Below, one piece after another: positions 20,911-31,495 of a DNA stretch of 64,000 nt. The position numbers and the translations under genes were made by a program. Each line of letters opens with the position of its first letter. The first letter of the stretch is position 1. The notes under the pieces were generated by a model that saw only the letters and a program-made list of their open reading frames with translations, searched no databases and had not been told where the DNA came from. This DNA comes from Ceratotherium simum simum (lineage: Eukaryota > Chordata > Mammalia > Perissodactyla > Rhinocerotidae), in contig NW_004454163.1 in the NCBI RefSeq assembly GCF_000283155.1, forward strand, positions 18,318,633 through 18,382,632. The letters are read 5' to 3'.

Positions 20911-21065
20911 ACCCCACCTCTGAACTGGCACCTATTTCTGCTTTGCATCCGATCTTCCCAAAGAGGGGTTTATATGTTGTCATTGCTGACATGACCACAG
21001 GGGCCAGACCAGAAGGCTTAGAATTCAACCCCTCTCTGCACATCCCTGGTGACATCCCAAGTCCC
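20911..21065 (+). repeat. Unclassified direct repeat, copy B
   Basis: Second copy of the unit at 19753, about 1.16 kb downstream. Similarity is strongest over GACATGACCACAGGGGCC and GACCAGAAGGC, with substitutions and one 11-base gap elsewhere, so the copies separated long ago. It ends just before a MIR. Confidence 0.75.
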
Positions 21066-21069
21066 AGTC

Positions 21070-21180
21070 CAGCTCCCACTTTTACAGATTTGTAAACTGA
21101 GGCTTAGAAAGGGCAAGCAACCAAGGTCATGCAGCTTGTAAATGAGGAGTCTGGATTCGAATCCTCAACTACCTGATTCC
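21070..21180 (-). repeat. MIR SINE
   Basis: CTTTTACAGATTTGTAAACT, then GAGGCTTAGAAAGGGCAAGC and GGATTCGAATCCTCAACTAC are the MIR core and B-box region in complement. Confidence 0.8.
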
Positions 21181-21854
21181 TAAACACGCCCCCTTGGCCA
21201 CCACACTTCCCTGCAGACCCATAGTTCCTCCCTGGGGCAACGACAGTGGCTCCCATCTGCTTCGTTCTGGGGACCCTGCCATCTCCCTGTATGAAAACAC
21301 TGCTCCAGGTCTCCTGCAGAGGCTGAGACGCTGCCGGCAGGATTACTCTCTCAGGTAGGGCTGGTTTCCAAGAATTACAGTGTGGACACACTGTGTCACC
21401 TCTGCTCAAACACACACGGTACAATTGGCTGGGAGAGGAAGCCGTGAGAGATGGACCAGAGGACACTGGAAGCTGGGGGCAGGGAGGGGAGGGGAGACAG
21501 AAGGAAGCAGGAAAAGGGCAGCTGGGTCTGGGGGGGCTTTCAATACAGCCCTGGCTGTGGTACTGGCTGACGGGCAGCTGGCAGGACTTGAGATGCACCT
21601 GTTAGCAGCTTGGTGGCTCCATCAAATCAAAGAGTCGCAGCATCCTGGCAACACTTGATAGGAGAGTGAGGACTAAAGGAGGAAATCATTGTTTCTCTTC
21701 ATTGCCTATATAAAATGGGCATGGACAAAGGAAATGACAGAGGAGAACAAGCATAAATTTTCTCTTTATAACTAGGCTCAAAGACCAAGTCTCCATCTTT
21801 TTTTGTTTCTTGCATTCTTTCTAATGCCTACCTGTCACTGCCCAATGCAAACTA
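21181..21854. other. Unique DNA, no gene seen
   Basis: A 164-codon minus-strand frame (21104-21598) begins in this unique DNA and ends within the adjacent MIR; it has no domain. A G-quadruplex motif is listed separately. Nothing else was recognised. Confidence 0.5.
21475..21494 (+). other. Compact G-quadruplex motif
   Basis: Four G-runs (5, 3, 4 and 4 bases) are separated by CA, A and A. Loops this short predict high stability in vitro. There is no adjacent promoter evidence. Confidence 0.65.
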
Positions 21855-21965
21855 TAGGAGCTGCATATGTGCTTCCGTTCAACAGGTTTTTAGTGAGTCC
21901 CTATTATACGTTCGGTCCTATCAAGATGATGAGTGGACAACAAATTGATACTACAGACCCCTACA
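21855..21965 (-). mobile_element. L2 LINE tail fragment, antisense
   Basis: CAACAGGTTTTTAGTGAGTC then CCTATTATACG is the diverged complement of the L2 terminus ('...caacaaatatttattgagcgcctactatg'). Confidence 0.55.
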
Positions 21966-22299
21966 TGATGGGGTGTGTGGTCTCGGGAGGGAAGGTGGGA
22001 CACACGCCTCCCAAAGCAGAAGCCCGGAGTAACCCAATCCTTGGGTGATGCTGGAATAAATGGGGCCCACACTAAGTGCTTAGGAGGAAAGCTTAGAGCA
22101 GAACCAAGCTTCTCAAGAGGTGGTGGGTTCTCCAGCCCTGGAGATATTCAAGGCAGGCTAACTGGCCACAAACAGAGGAACGAGGGAAAGTCCAATCCAT
22201 TAGGGCCCAATATGGCAAAGGACCTCGAAACGCCATACCCAACAGGCCATGGTCGTGGGGGGGGACAGTTCACACATCCTGGGGACCAGTTTTAAAGGG
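21966..22299. other. Unique DNA, no gene seen
   Basis: One 106-codon frame without domains. No repeat was recognised. Confidence 0.5.
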
Positions 22300-22440
22300 C
22301 AGGGGAAAGATGCTGCGAAATGTGCCTCGAAGCCCCCCCAGGGCAGGGACCACAACCTTTTCATTTCATTTTGAGGTCCCTGCACGTAGCACAGTGCCTG
22401 GCCATGCTGGGCACGCCAACAGTCCCTCAGGAAGTGAGCT
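22300..22440 (+). mobile_element. L2 LINE 3' fragment
   Basis: CAGGGCAGGGACCACAACCT then CACGTAGCACAGTGCCTGGC corresponds to the L2 3' UTR. Confidence 0.7.
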
Positions 22441-22583
22441 GGGCTCCAGAGCACTCAGTCTGCACCACATGGCACCGCACTGAATGTTAGTGCCTGCTTC
22501 CTCCTGCATGTGCTGCGAGGCCCACTCTAACTGGACCGTGAGCTTCTTCCAAAAATGGTTTTCTGTATTTATTGTTTTGAGTA

Positions 22584-23312
22584 GTCTATTAGTTTTCTGT
22601 GACCACTATAACAAATCACCACAAACTAAGTGGCTTAAGCAATACAAATTTCCAGTCATGCACCACAAAACGACGTTTCAGTCAACGACGGACCACATAT
22701 AAGACGGTGGTCCTGTAAGATCAGTACCATAGAGCCTAGGTGTGTGGTAGGCTACACCATCTAGGTTTGTGTAAGAACACTCTATGATGTCCACACAACA
22801 ACAAAATCACCTAACAACACATTTCTCAGAACACGTCCCCAACATTAAGCAATGCGTGGCTGTATCATCTTACAGTTCTGTAGGTCAGAAGTCCAACACA
22901 GGTCTCACTGGGCTAAAATCAAGGTGTCAGCCGGACTGTGTTCCTTCCTGGAGGCTGTAAGGGAGAATCTGTTCCCTTGCCTTTTCAAGCTTTGAGAGGC
23001 TGCCTGCATTCCTTGGTTCATGGGCCCCTTCCTCCATCTTTGAATTCAGCAACATAGCATCTCTGATTGCTCTTCCTTGGTCACATCTCCCTCTCTGACC
23101 ACAGCTAGGTAAGGCTGTCAGTCTTTAAGGACTCATGTGATTCGATTGGGCCCACCTAGATAATCCAGGATCCTCCCCCCATCTCAAGGTCTATAACCTT
23201 AATCACACCTACAAAGCCCCTTGTGCCATGTAAAGCAACATATTTACAGGTTCCAGGGATTTGGGTGTGGACATCTTTGGAGTGGCCATTATTCCGCCTA
23301 CCACAAAGAGAA
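22584..23312 (-). mobile_element. MLT1-like LTR (MaLR), antisense, interrupted
   Basis: The first part (22584-22650: CTATTAGTTTTCTGTGACCA, ACCACAAACTAAGTGGCTTA) and the second (22865-23312: ACAGTTCTGTAGGTCAGAAG, TGATTCGATTGGGCCCACCT, ATTATTCCGCCTACCACA) join into one LTR once the 214-bp transposon at 22651-22864 is removed. It is a solitary old LTR with no internal retroviral genes in the window. Confidence 0.85.
22651..22864 (+). mobile_element. 214-bp Tc1/mariner-type nonautonomous DNA transposon, copy 2
   Basis: Same length, orientation and blocks as 1-214 (CAGTCATG at the left end, GGCTGTA at the right; AGGTTTGTGTAAGAACACTC inside). It is inserted in the MLT1-like LTR at what was a TA in the AT-rich 'AAATTTATTATCTTACAG' region of that family, so it is younger than the LTR. 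Confidence 0.85.
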
Positions 23313-23329
23313 ATACATTCACATTGCTC

Positions 23330-23860
23330 AATTCAAATGGCACAAAAGGCTACAGAATGAACAGTTTCCCTCTCATCCCTATCACCCTTTTCCTTCTGTT
23401 TCTATCCCATGAGACTTTGTACCTATATAAATAAACAGCAATATGTATTATACCCTTTTTTACACAAGCAGTACCATACTGTAATACTGTTCTGCATCTT
23501 GCTTTTTCACAATACCTTTGAGATTGTCCTGGATCAGTATATAAAAGCATCCTTGTTCTTTTACATGGCTGCATACTATTCCACTGTATGGCTGCACTAT
23601 AACTGATTAATCCAGTCTCCTGCTGATGGACATTTACGTTGTTTCTAATCTTTTGCACTTACTAACAGCACTGCAATGAACAACCTTGTATGTATGCCCT
23701 TTCCTGTATGTGCCTGGATCTGTAGGACAAATTTATACAAGTAGAACTCCTTGGTCAAAGGATATGTGCATTAAGATTTCACAGCTACTGTCGAATTGCC
23801 CTCCACAGAGTTGAACCCATTTATACATACACTCCCACCTCCAGCCACGTACGGGAGAGA
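23330..23860 (-). mobile_element. Old L1 ORF2-end/3'-UTR fragment, antisense
   Basis: Blocks GGCTGCATACTATTCCACTG, GATGGACATTTACGTTGTTT, CTTTTGCACTTACTAACAGC and CTTGGTCAAAGGATATGTGC are the complement of the end of L1 ORF2. No intact frame remains. Confidence 0.8.
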
Positions 23861-24039
23861 GATGTAAGCTTGTGTAGGCAGGGAAGCCATGGCTCACATT
23901 TCCTCCGTGTCACCCAGGGTGCTTATTCCATGGATGGACTCAGGAAGCCCTTGGGGATTACCGCTGCTCACAATTCCTTGGACACTTGTTGGTGATGGGG
24001 GCAGGGACTGGAGAGGAGGATGATGCCAGTTCAAAGGAT
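23861..24039. other. Unique DNA
   Basis: Short non-repeat stretch between the L1 fragment and the candidate element downstream. Nothing was recognised. Confidence 0.5.
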
Positions 24040-24420
24040 TTAGAAGGGCAGCAGCTTTGTGCCTCTCGACCAACCAAACAGCTCCTCCCGCACCATCATC
24101 CCTCCAGGTTGTGAGCCAACGGGTTTCCCCCGTGGGGCGAGCATATTACCACTGTCTAAAAGAGGGACTCTCAGCATTGATGCGCACCAAGAGGAGATTA
24201 CAAGTGTATTTGGGTTTCCAAAGTCCCAGCCGCACCCGTGTTAAGAAAGAATCATTTTCTTGCTGTAAATCTATTCCTGATGGAGATGTTGCTTCACACT
24301 GAATGAGCCTTTTATGTGCTGACGTCAACTGTGATCTGAAAGATCAGTTAAATCACTTATTCCGGAAGACGTGAAACCTTTGACTGGAGTGACTGATTAA
24401 GATTTCACAGCAGCAGTTGC
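24040..24420. promoter_or_regulatory. Candidate conserved noncoding element with a full CRE
   Basis: Non-repeat DNA of balanced composition. It has a perfect 8-bp cAMP-response element TGACGTCA at 24320-24327 and an inverted GATCTGAAAGATC just downstream (about 24332-24344). Open frames of 60-81 codons on both strands show no domain. Enhancer function is inference. Confidence 0.35.
24320..24327. promoter_or_regulatory. Consensus CRE palindrome (CREB/ATF)
   Basis: Exact TGACGTCA, retaining its central CpG in otherwise CpG-poor DNA. Retention of the CpG is compatible with, but does not prove, constraint. Confidence 0.4.
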
Positions 24421-24604
24421 CGGGCCTGGGGAGCCCAGAAAGCGCCCATTCCCACCACCAGCCCAGCAAGCTCAGGCCGGGGCACAGGACCCAGAACCCC
24501 ACCCACCGGGAGCTTTCTCTCTGGCACAGCATGGAAGGGGCTGAAGGGGAGAGAGCAGGGCGCTAAGTCCCAGCAGGGGAGGCCAGAAGAGCAGGGACTA
24601 GGGT

Positions 24605-24885
24605 GCCATGCCCTCTGCCAAGCCCCCTTCCACACTCTGTTTGACCTCTACTTGGCCTTCTAGGTTCAGCTCAAGGGTCCCCTCCTCCAGGAAGCCACAA
24701 GGCCAGGACTCGGTAGGCGCCTCTACAGCATGTTCCTAGAGCACCTTTGACTCTGAAATATAACCTTTTCTGTCCACCTGACTGGGCACCCACTGGACTG
24801 TGAGCACTGTGAGGGCAGCACCTGGCACAGAGCTTGATGCCCACTAAGTGCCCAAGAAATGCTTGACAAGCGAATGAAACTGAGC
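24605..24885 (+). mobile_element. L2 LINE 3' end
   Basis: TAGGTTCAGCTCAAGGGTCC, then CCTCCAGGAAGCCACAAGGC, ACTGGACTGTGAGCACTGTG and CACTAAGTGCCCAAGAAATG follow the L2 3' end in order. Confidence 0.85.
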
Positions 24886-24934
24886 CCCAGAAGCAATCAG
24901 AATAGCTACCTGCCCTAACGGTATCACCCACCAA

Positions 24935-25015
24935 CGTATTCAAACATTCACAGCCCCACTGGGTGTCAACCATTGTGTTAAGCCCTGGAGGCACCTACAG
25001 GGTTCCAACAGGGCT
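24935..25015 (-). mobile_element. L2-like fragment, antisense
   Basis: AACGTATTCAAACATTCACA, then CACTGGGTGTCAACCATTGT and TTAAGCCCTGGAGGCA resemble the complement of the L2 tail. Confidence 0.45.
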
Positions 25016-25612
25016 TCTTGTCCTAAAATGCCACCCTGGCCCAAAACGCCCACTGTTTGAGCTGCTTTTTTTAGTGGAAGCCCACTTGCCTCCCGGAAGT
25101 TATACTGAGCTCAGGGGTCCTCTTTAGATCCTCAGCCAGCGAGCGGTGAGGCACAGGAGGGGGAAGGTTAGATCTAGAGCCCGGGATGTTGCCAGGAAGG
25201 GTGGGGGGCAGGCACTGCAGAGAGCAGCCCGTGGGCAGCCTGGGGGGACCGGGCACCAGGAGATGAACATATACCTTAGAGGACATCAAGGTAAGAGCTG
25301 AAACTTAGAGAAGAGCACAAGTGACCAAAGTTAATGACAGAAGTGATGTGCAAGCAGGTGAGCAGGCTGATGTCAAGGTCGGAGGTGAGCTGGAAAGCTG
25401 TGATCACTGTATCGGGACCATGGAGGCCTAGGCTCTCCCCATCTCCAGCTCTCAGAGGCTGTCATCAGCCTTAGACATCTGTATACGAGAGTCATATCCT
25501 CAGCCTGCTTGCCTCACACAGCTGCTGTACATTAAGTAAGAGAAAAGATGAGAAAGTTCTCTGGAAGCCTAAAAGCAACGTAGAAACAGAGACTGCTATA
25601 TGAATAGTCCTT
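25016..25612. other. Unique DNA, no gene seen
   Basis: Non-repeat DNA with G-runs at 25195-25250 that do not meet the four-run quadruplex spacing. There are no domain-bearing frames. Confidence 0.5.
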
Positions 25613-25614
25613 TG

Positions 25615-25830
25615 TTTTTACCTAGTGTCTCATAGTCTGCATAGAGCTTCCTATCCAGAACCTCCCGATCCTCTAGCAACCCTGGAAGACAGGCAAGGAC
25701 AGTCAGACCCAATTTACAGATGTGAAAACTGAGGGGCAGACAGCTCAAGCCCAGAAGCACACAGATAGCAAGGGGCTGAGCTGATAGCGGGGCAGGTCTG
25801 CTAACTCCAAATAGAGTGTTCTGTTTAACA
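25615..25830 (-). repeat. MIR SINE, near full length
   Basis: CCAATTTACAGATGTGAAAA, then CTGAGGGGCAGACAGCTCAA and GCACACAGATAGCAAGGGGC are the complement of the MIR core, with about 80 bases of flanking MIR sequence. Confidence 0.8.
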
Positions 25831-26429
25831 CACCAAGATGCGCCCAGCATTGCCTAAAACCACAGGCTCCAGCTGCACAGAAAACCCTCCTCCTTCTTCC
25901 ATGCTGTCGCTTTCCCCGGATTTGTTGATTGATGAATGAGCTTCCCCAGGCTCTTTGTAACCAGCAGTGTTGGCTTGAGGGGTAGGTGGGGAAAGAATCT
26001 TTATCCGGGCTGCAGACTGAGCTCAGCCTCTGACCAGCTGTGGGGCTGTGGGAGAGTCTCTGTCCCCCAGCTCCCTCCAGCCCCATGTATCTTTGTTGGG
26101 AAAACCACTTAATGACCCTAAACTAGGCGTTTCCAGGAAAATGCACTCAGGGCCTTTCTGTGACGGCATGAGAGCAGGGTGGAGCTGGCCTGCACTGAGA
26201 GGGCACCTACAAGGTTCCTGGCACTCTGTGCCTATCTCCTCAGTTATCTCGTGATAACTTCAGGTCAACATTAGTACAGATGAGGAGCAGAATGGTTGCA
26301 TGACCTGCCCACAGCCCCCACAGAGCCTGGAAGGGGTGGGGCCCAAAGGGCCATCCCTGCATTTTCCATCGCAGCAGGGGTGAGAGAAAAGGAGATAGAG
26401 GCATGGTGATGAGCCTCTTATATTTTTTC
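25831..26429. other. Mostly unique DNA
   Basis: No gene was recognised. A short degraded antisense MIR core lies at about 26265-26340 (GTACAGATGAGGAGCAGAAT). Frames of 68 and 113 codons lack domains. Confidence 0.45.
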
Positions 26430-26930
26430 CCCCCAAAAAGGCTTTATCTCCACTCCAAGCCCTCTCCTGGGCCTTCCAAATTTTCCTTCTGTCTATGAAT
26501 TATGTGGCATAAAAGACACTCAATTGGCAGCAGAAATCAAACTGCAGTTTCTCAGATACTTTCATTCTGTAAAAGCATCATCTGAGGGTGGGTTTACCTG
26601 GGAATAGACCTGTGAATTCACACCTATGTGTAAAACTCCATCTTTCTTCAAGGCCTATTTAAATAAACAGGTGTTTTAGGCTGACATAACCAATCTCAAC
26701 ATGAACACAATTAATGACCTTGCTCGTAACAGTTTCCTGTTGGAGCTTTACGTGCACTGTATACACTGTTCTCACATACAGACCATCCCGTATGGAAAAG
26801 AAGGAGGTGATTAATCACTTGGCAAAAGGATTCACCTAAGATCTCCGCTCATCAGTCTCAAATACAATTAGAATAGAGTTTCTCTTCCCACGTGGCTTTC
26901 AGAGCATATATATCTAATGGACTTGGGAAC
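26430..26930. promoter_or_regulatory. Candidate conserved noncoding element (forkhead/homeodomain motifs)
   Basis: This 500-base non-repeat block has clustered motifs: a MEF2/forkhead composite CTATTTAAATAAACA near 26655 overlapping an E-box CAGGTG, a perfect 12-bp palindrome GTGATTAATCAC at 26807-26818 (homeodomain dimer type), and TTTACGTGCAC near 26748. There is no coding frame. It is the strongest enhancer-like stretch in the window by motif content; no functional evidence is available. Confidence 0.4.
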
Positions 26931-27698
26931 ATGGCTTGAGGGACACAGCTATTTCCTGTTTCCTGACTGCAAATCTAGCACCAATTCCAGCCCATCTAGC
27001 CAGTTAAGCAGGAGAGGAGAATGCTGGTGTATCAGGGTTGGGTCTGAAACATAGCAGCACACACTCCTCCATGTTTCACAGAAAGAAGGGGAGATGGGGG
27101 GACCAAAGAAAGTGGGCTGAGCAATTGTGAGCCTGCCAAGCACACTGATGCCCTCTTATCCCATTAACATCCAGGACCCCCGGCCTCACCCCACCCAAGG
27201 ACATTCTTGTTGACCAGCCTCAGAGGGCTTTCCCTATACCCACTCTGTCTCCTGCTTCCTCTCTGACCAGCAAACCATGGTAACCCACCTCTGCCACACC
27301 TGGCCTTTCCTCCTCTGCTTTCATCAAAGTTTACCTGCCCTATTGGTCCTTGGAGAACAAGACTGCCACGTAAACCTCCTCTAAGGGGGTCTAGCATAGC
27401 ATGCTAAGATCAGTTAATTTCCTTCTTGGGCATTTCTGGTTTGTAACATGAGCCTCTTGAAGAGGGTAATATTTTTAACAAAAGAATGTAATCTCCAATA
27501 GTGAAATTTCAAGGACTGTAGGGGAGAAACAGGGTGGTGGGGGAGGGGCAAAGACAGAGAAATATCTGAGATGCAGCCTTGAAATCACGTCACATGGATC
27601 GGCCGTGAGCTACTACTGAAAATCTGTTTTTCAAAATTTAAAAGAGTCAATTTCCAGATGTCTGCTTTGGGAGCCAAACTGCTGTTGATTTGTTCCCA
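26931..27698. other. Unique DNA, no gene seen
   Basis: Short frames (64-77 codons, minus strand) lack domains. No repeat was recognised. Confidence 0.5.
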
Positions 27699-27699
27699 G

Positions 27700-28110
27700 T
27701 TCACCATGGAATAAAGTCTGAACTCCTCACCAGAGCATTTCAGGCCTGCCATGGGCCGGCTCCTATAAAGCCTTCTCGCCCCTAGTAGGAACTCCACACA
27801 GCCACTGGCTTCTGCACTGTGCCCCAGGCCTACTCTGGGCTTCCCAGCCTGTGCCCCTACACACTGGCCCAGCCCAGAGGGTCCTCTCATTTACCGGAGC
27901 CACCATAATGCACAACTCCAGGGGGCACCACTCCCATCCTAGGTCATGTGTGTGCAATGCGTGGCACAGTAATCCAGTCTGCCCACACTCATGGCCTCTC
28001 TGCTTCAAGAGCACCCCACCCCCACCACCACCACTGCACACTCCTCTGCCCACTCTCCCCGGTGCTTAACATCTTTGGCTCCTTCAGGACTTTGACGCTC
28101 ACTACCTCAC
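27700..28110 (+). mobile_element. L2 LINE 3' fragment
   Basis: GGAATAAAGTCTGAACTCCT, then CAGGCCTGCCATGGGCCGGC and TGTGCCCCAGGCCTACTCTG follow the 'aaagtccaaactccttagc...aaggcc' region of L2. It is moderately diverged, and its 3' limit is vague. Confidence 0.65.
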
Positions 28111-28235
28111 ATTCTCTTGACCTGGGTGGGTGGGAGTAGGTCCCCAATTGGAGTAGAAGTGCTCTGGGGGTAGTGACTGGGTCCTGAGTCTGTAGAAACC
28201 ATCCCCACACCCAGGTTAGTGGGCTGAGAACTTGG

Positions 28236-28426
28236 CATTGGCTTTCAAAGTGTGGTGCCAGGACCAGCAGGAGAGCAGCATCTGGCAACATCCTAGAAAT
28301 GCAAATTCTCTGCCCCAACCTCTCCACCACCACCACTTGAATCAGACACTCCGGAGGTGGGGCCCAGCACCCTGTGTAGCAAGCCCACCAGGCAATTCTG
28401 AGCCACGGGAAACTGGAGAACCACTG
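28236..28426 (-). mobile_element. MER5A hAT-Charlie element, antisense
   Basis: GGCTTTCAAAGTGTGGTGCC, then AGAAATGCAAATTCTCTGCC, then AACTGGAGAACCACTG is the complement of MER5A end to end. It underlies part of the 188-codon minus-strand frame, which is therefore not a gene. Confidence 0.85.
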
Positions 28427-29267
28427 AGGTATAGGATCCTCAGCACACCCCGATGGGTTTGCTAAATTGATTAGCAGGGTTTTCCAACTTGGAAAGGAGC
28501 CGGCCCAATCGAGGCTGCCCATTTCATTGGTCTCTTGTGGGGACCCAACTCCCATGTTTGTTCTAAAATCACAAAGTGAACTCCAAAGCCTTCCCAGCAG
28601 CCTGAAGCATTATCATGTCATGACTGAACACAGACAGCTCCAAGCAGCCAGGCCGGCCAGCTCTCCTCCAAAGGGCACTCCTGTTCAACAGCCCTTCCCC
28701 TGGTCCTGCTAACTGGGTGGGGAAATTCCTCAGCAACCAATTAGAGTTTAACACCTCCCTGTCTCCCGACCTGCCCCAGCTGCGGTAAGTGCTCTTCCAA
28801 CACAGAGCTGGGCATCTTGAAGGCCTCCTTCAAGTTCCCCACACCTTTCACGGCCTGCCCAGGGTAAGTCCCAACATCCCATCTCCTGGGGCGAAACTGC
28901 GGTGAGGAGGGGAAGCCAGACAAGAAATACAGAGTCAGGTTCCCAGCCCCACTCCAGACTCACACAATCGGAATCCCCAGGAGGAGCCTGGGAGTCCTGA
29001 TGTTGAACAAGTCTCCCTGGTCATTCTTATCAACAGGCAATCTGAAAAGCAATCAATGAACCCACCCTCCTTATTTGACAGATGCGGAAACTGAGGTCCC
29101 AGGGCAGTGACTTGGTATTCCCTGACCATTCCAGATCACAAAGCACCCTCCCCAGTCTCTCCGCCCCCACAGCACTCACAGCCTGGATCCCACCCACAGT
29201 TCCTAACACACATCACCCTACACCACACTTCGCAACACTCCACCCACTCACTCCTGTTCCGCCCCCA
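28427..29267. other. Mostly unique DNA, no gene seen
   Basis: Contains short frames only. A degraded MIR core is possible at about 29070-29105 (ATTTGACAGATGCGGAAACT). Confidence 0.5.
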
Positions 29268-29365
29268 CTGAACTGGGTCTAGGGGCAGGGCCAGACCATA
29301 GGCATGAGCCCCCCACTAGCACTGTGCTCAGAGGGAGCCTCAGTTATGGTTTGAGGAATGAACAG
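29268..29365 (+). mobile_element. L2 LINE terminus fragment
   Basis: GGGGCAGGGCCAGACCATAG, then CACTAGCACTGTGCTCAGAG and GGTTTGAGGAATGAA are diverged from the L2 tail. Confidence 0.5.
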
Positions 29366-30140
29366 CCCCCCAGGCAGCCCGCACTCTTCATTAGCATATG
29401 CACGGAGATTAAGCTACCACATCACGAGATTGTCACCTTGAACACACTGGAAGATCTGTCCCAGAGGGGTGAGAGGATGTATACATTCTGACGGGAAGCC
29501 AACGGCCACCTGCAGAACAGGTGGAGAGGGGGCCAGAGCAGTAGGGGGTAGAGGCTGGGTCGGGGCTGGAGGAGGTTCACAAGGACAAACTTCACCTTCT
29601 TGTTAATTCTGCTGAGCGCCAACCCTGGAGAACACAGCTGGGAAGTGGGACACAGAGCTCACGCTTTCTCACCTCTGCCTCTCAAGAGCCCCGACACTGA
29701 CACATAGAAAAGGTGACAATGAAACAGAGACGAAGAAGAGCTCCAAGGAGAAAACAGGCCCGCTCAGTCTCTGGGTCACAGGGCGCAGGGAATCCTCACC
29801 AGGTGACCCGGGCAGGGCGGGACACAGGACTGGCCTTCCCCAGTGGCACAGAAGGTGACTGCCAAGAGAAGGAGCTTTTGGGGGCTCCAGGAAGGTATTC
29901 AGACATTGCCGCACCCAACTCTCATCAGGCCTCCCCACCTCCCCATATCAAGCAGGCAGGCTGGTAGCGACACACAACTCTGAAATTTCAGGGGCCAAAG
30001 ACAACAAAAACCTATTTCATGCTCATGGTACAAGTGCAACGATTCTCCAACCTTTTCATTTTCAGATTTGCCCTAAGCAAGTGGCACATAGTATACATTT
30101 TTGTTATGCAGCACAACCCTTCCAGGCATAGAACCAGTTT
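29366..30140. other. Unique DNA, no gene seen
   Basis: Frames of 66-89 codons on both strands, no domain. No repeat was recognised. Confidence 0.5.
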
Positions 30141-30141
30141 C

Positions 30142-30425
30142 TCTGCCAGTCAGGACAGGCTAGGTCGTGCTGCAGTAACGACAAGCCACTGCGGACTGTG
30201 CTCACTGCAGCCACCCAGGATTTCAGGCTGACACAGCAGCTACCGTCTTGAACGCTGCTGACTGTCCTGCCAGCTCTGGAGGGCTTCGCACTGGTAATTA
30301 AATGCTCCAACCTGGAAGTGAGACCCAGCACACCACTTACAAACTGCTGGCCAGAATTCGTCTCATGGCCCCACCCGACAACAAGGACAATCCTGCCCAG
30401 GGCCAGCAGACAGAGAGACAATGAC
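30142..30425 (-). mobile_element. Ancient LTR fragment (ERVL/MaLR-like), antisense
   Basis: AGTCAGGACAGGCTAGGTCG, then GCTGCAGTAACGACAAGCCA and CACTGGTAATTAAATGCTCC follow the complement of an old mammalian LTR family whose end reads 'tgctgcggtaacaaac...'. No retroviral gene remains. The exact family is not asserted. Confidence 0.6.
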
Positions 30426-31493
30426 CACCACACCCACAAACACACAGGCACAGCCACCCAGAGCTGGTGCCTGCCATTCCTCCCCATCAGAGCACCACAC
30501 CTTTCCCTCCCCCATGAGAAGACAAACTTATTTGTCATTTTCACCCCAGGATGAAGGAAAGCTGTCAGAGCAGGTTTAGAAAAAGGAAACTATGAAGACA
30601 AGCGAACATGATTTTCAAAGAAAATGACAGGAGACATTATGACAATATATAACATTACAATCTTATGATACATAACAACATTCAAATATATAACATATTA
30701 TTTAGGTATAACAGTGAGTTAAAATTAAAGGTTTTATAGTGATGGCAAAATGACGGACACTAGATGCCAATGTGAGAAGGAGAAAGGCAGAATATATAGA
30801 GGAAAACTTCAAGGACGAGTTTAACGACAGTTGGACCTTCCAACAGGTCAAGGAGATAAAAGGAGGCCAGAGAAGGCCTGCCCTGCATATACGGCCCCTG
30901 GAAAACCCATCAAATGCTGGCGCGTCAGTTCTGCAATGATGCTTTGTGACTTTAACAAGCCATCCTTCCCCTTTTGCCCAAAGAGAGAAGGGTGGGAGAG
31001 AACTTGGAAAGAAACTCATGAGTGGTACAAAATAGGAACAAGAAATCGTCTGTGCTGAGGTGCAGGGGAGGGGCAAGGAGTGGCCAGAGACCAGAGACCA
31101 CTGCCTTCAAGGGGTACTTATCATGAGAGGGATTTAGCCCCGGGAAAAAGAATCCAGCAAAGCGTACAGGACATTGGCGTGTCTCCCGGTTCAGAGCTAG
31201 GGTGTTCTGGCTGCTTCTACGGGCCCAGCCACAGCATCCTAGGATGTGTGTGTATCTAGATTTATTTGTGAATGGGGCCTTCATGGAGGAAGCTCCCTGC
31301 TGTCTGTAGAAGCAGAACTGACTGAGTCCGGGAAAAAGTCAAGACCCTCGCTAACTGTGAATTAGCAAAAGATCCCATGTGAGGGTAACTACTTTTCCAA
31401 GCATTGGAATACAGGAACCACAAGAAGCTAAATGGACCTTTCCTTGAGCATTCAGAAGTCACTATGGCCCGTCAAGATGCTTTGAGTTGTCCT
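30426..31493. other. Unique DNA, no gene seen
   Basis: AT-rich at 30590-30740, then average. Minus-strand frames of 124 and 110 codons (30702-31076 and 30952-31284) overlap each other and have no domain. Confidence 0.5.
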
Positions 31494-31495
31494 TT

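Noticed and set aside
21104..21598. 164-codon minus-strand frame
   Set aside because: It overlaps a MIR and a G-rich motif, and no domain was recognised.
25195..25250. G-quadruplex
   Set aside because: G-runs are present, but the spacing exceeds the seven-base loop limit.
27989..28555. 188-codon minus-strand frame
   Set aside because: It runs through a MER5A element and L2-derived sequence, so its amino acids reflect repeats.
30104..30544. 146-codon minus-strand frame
   Set aside because: It overlaps an old LTR fragment; no retroviral or cellular domain is visible.
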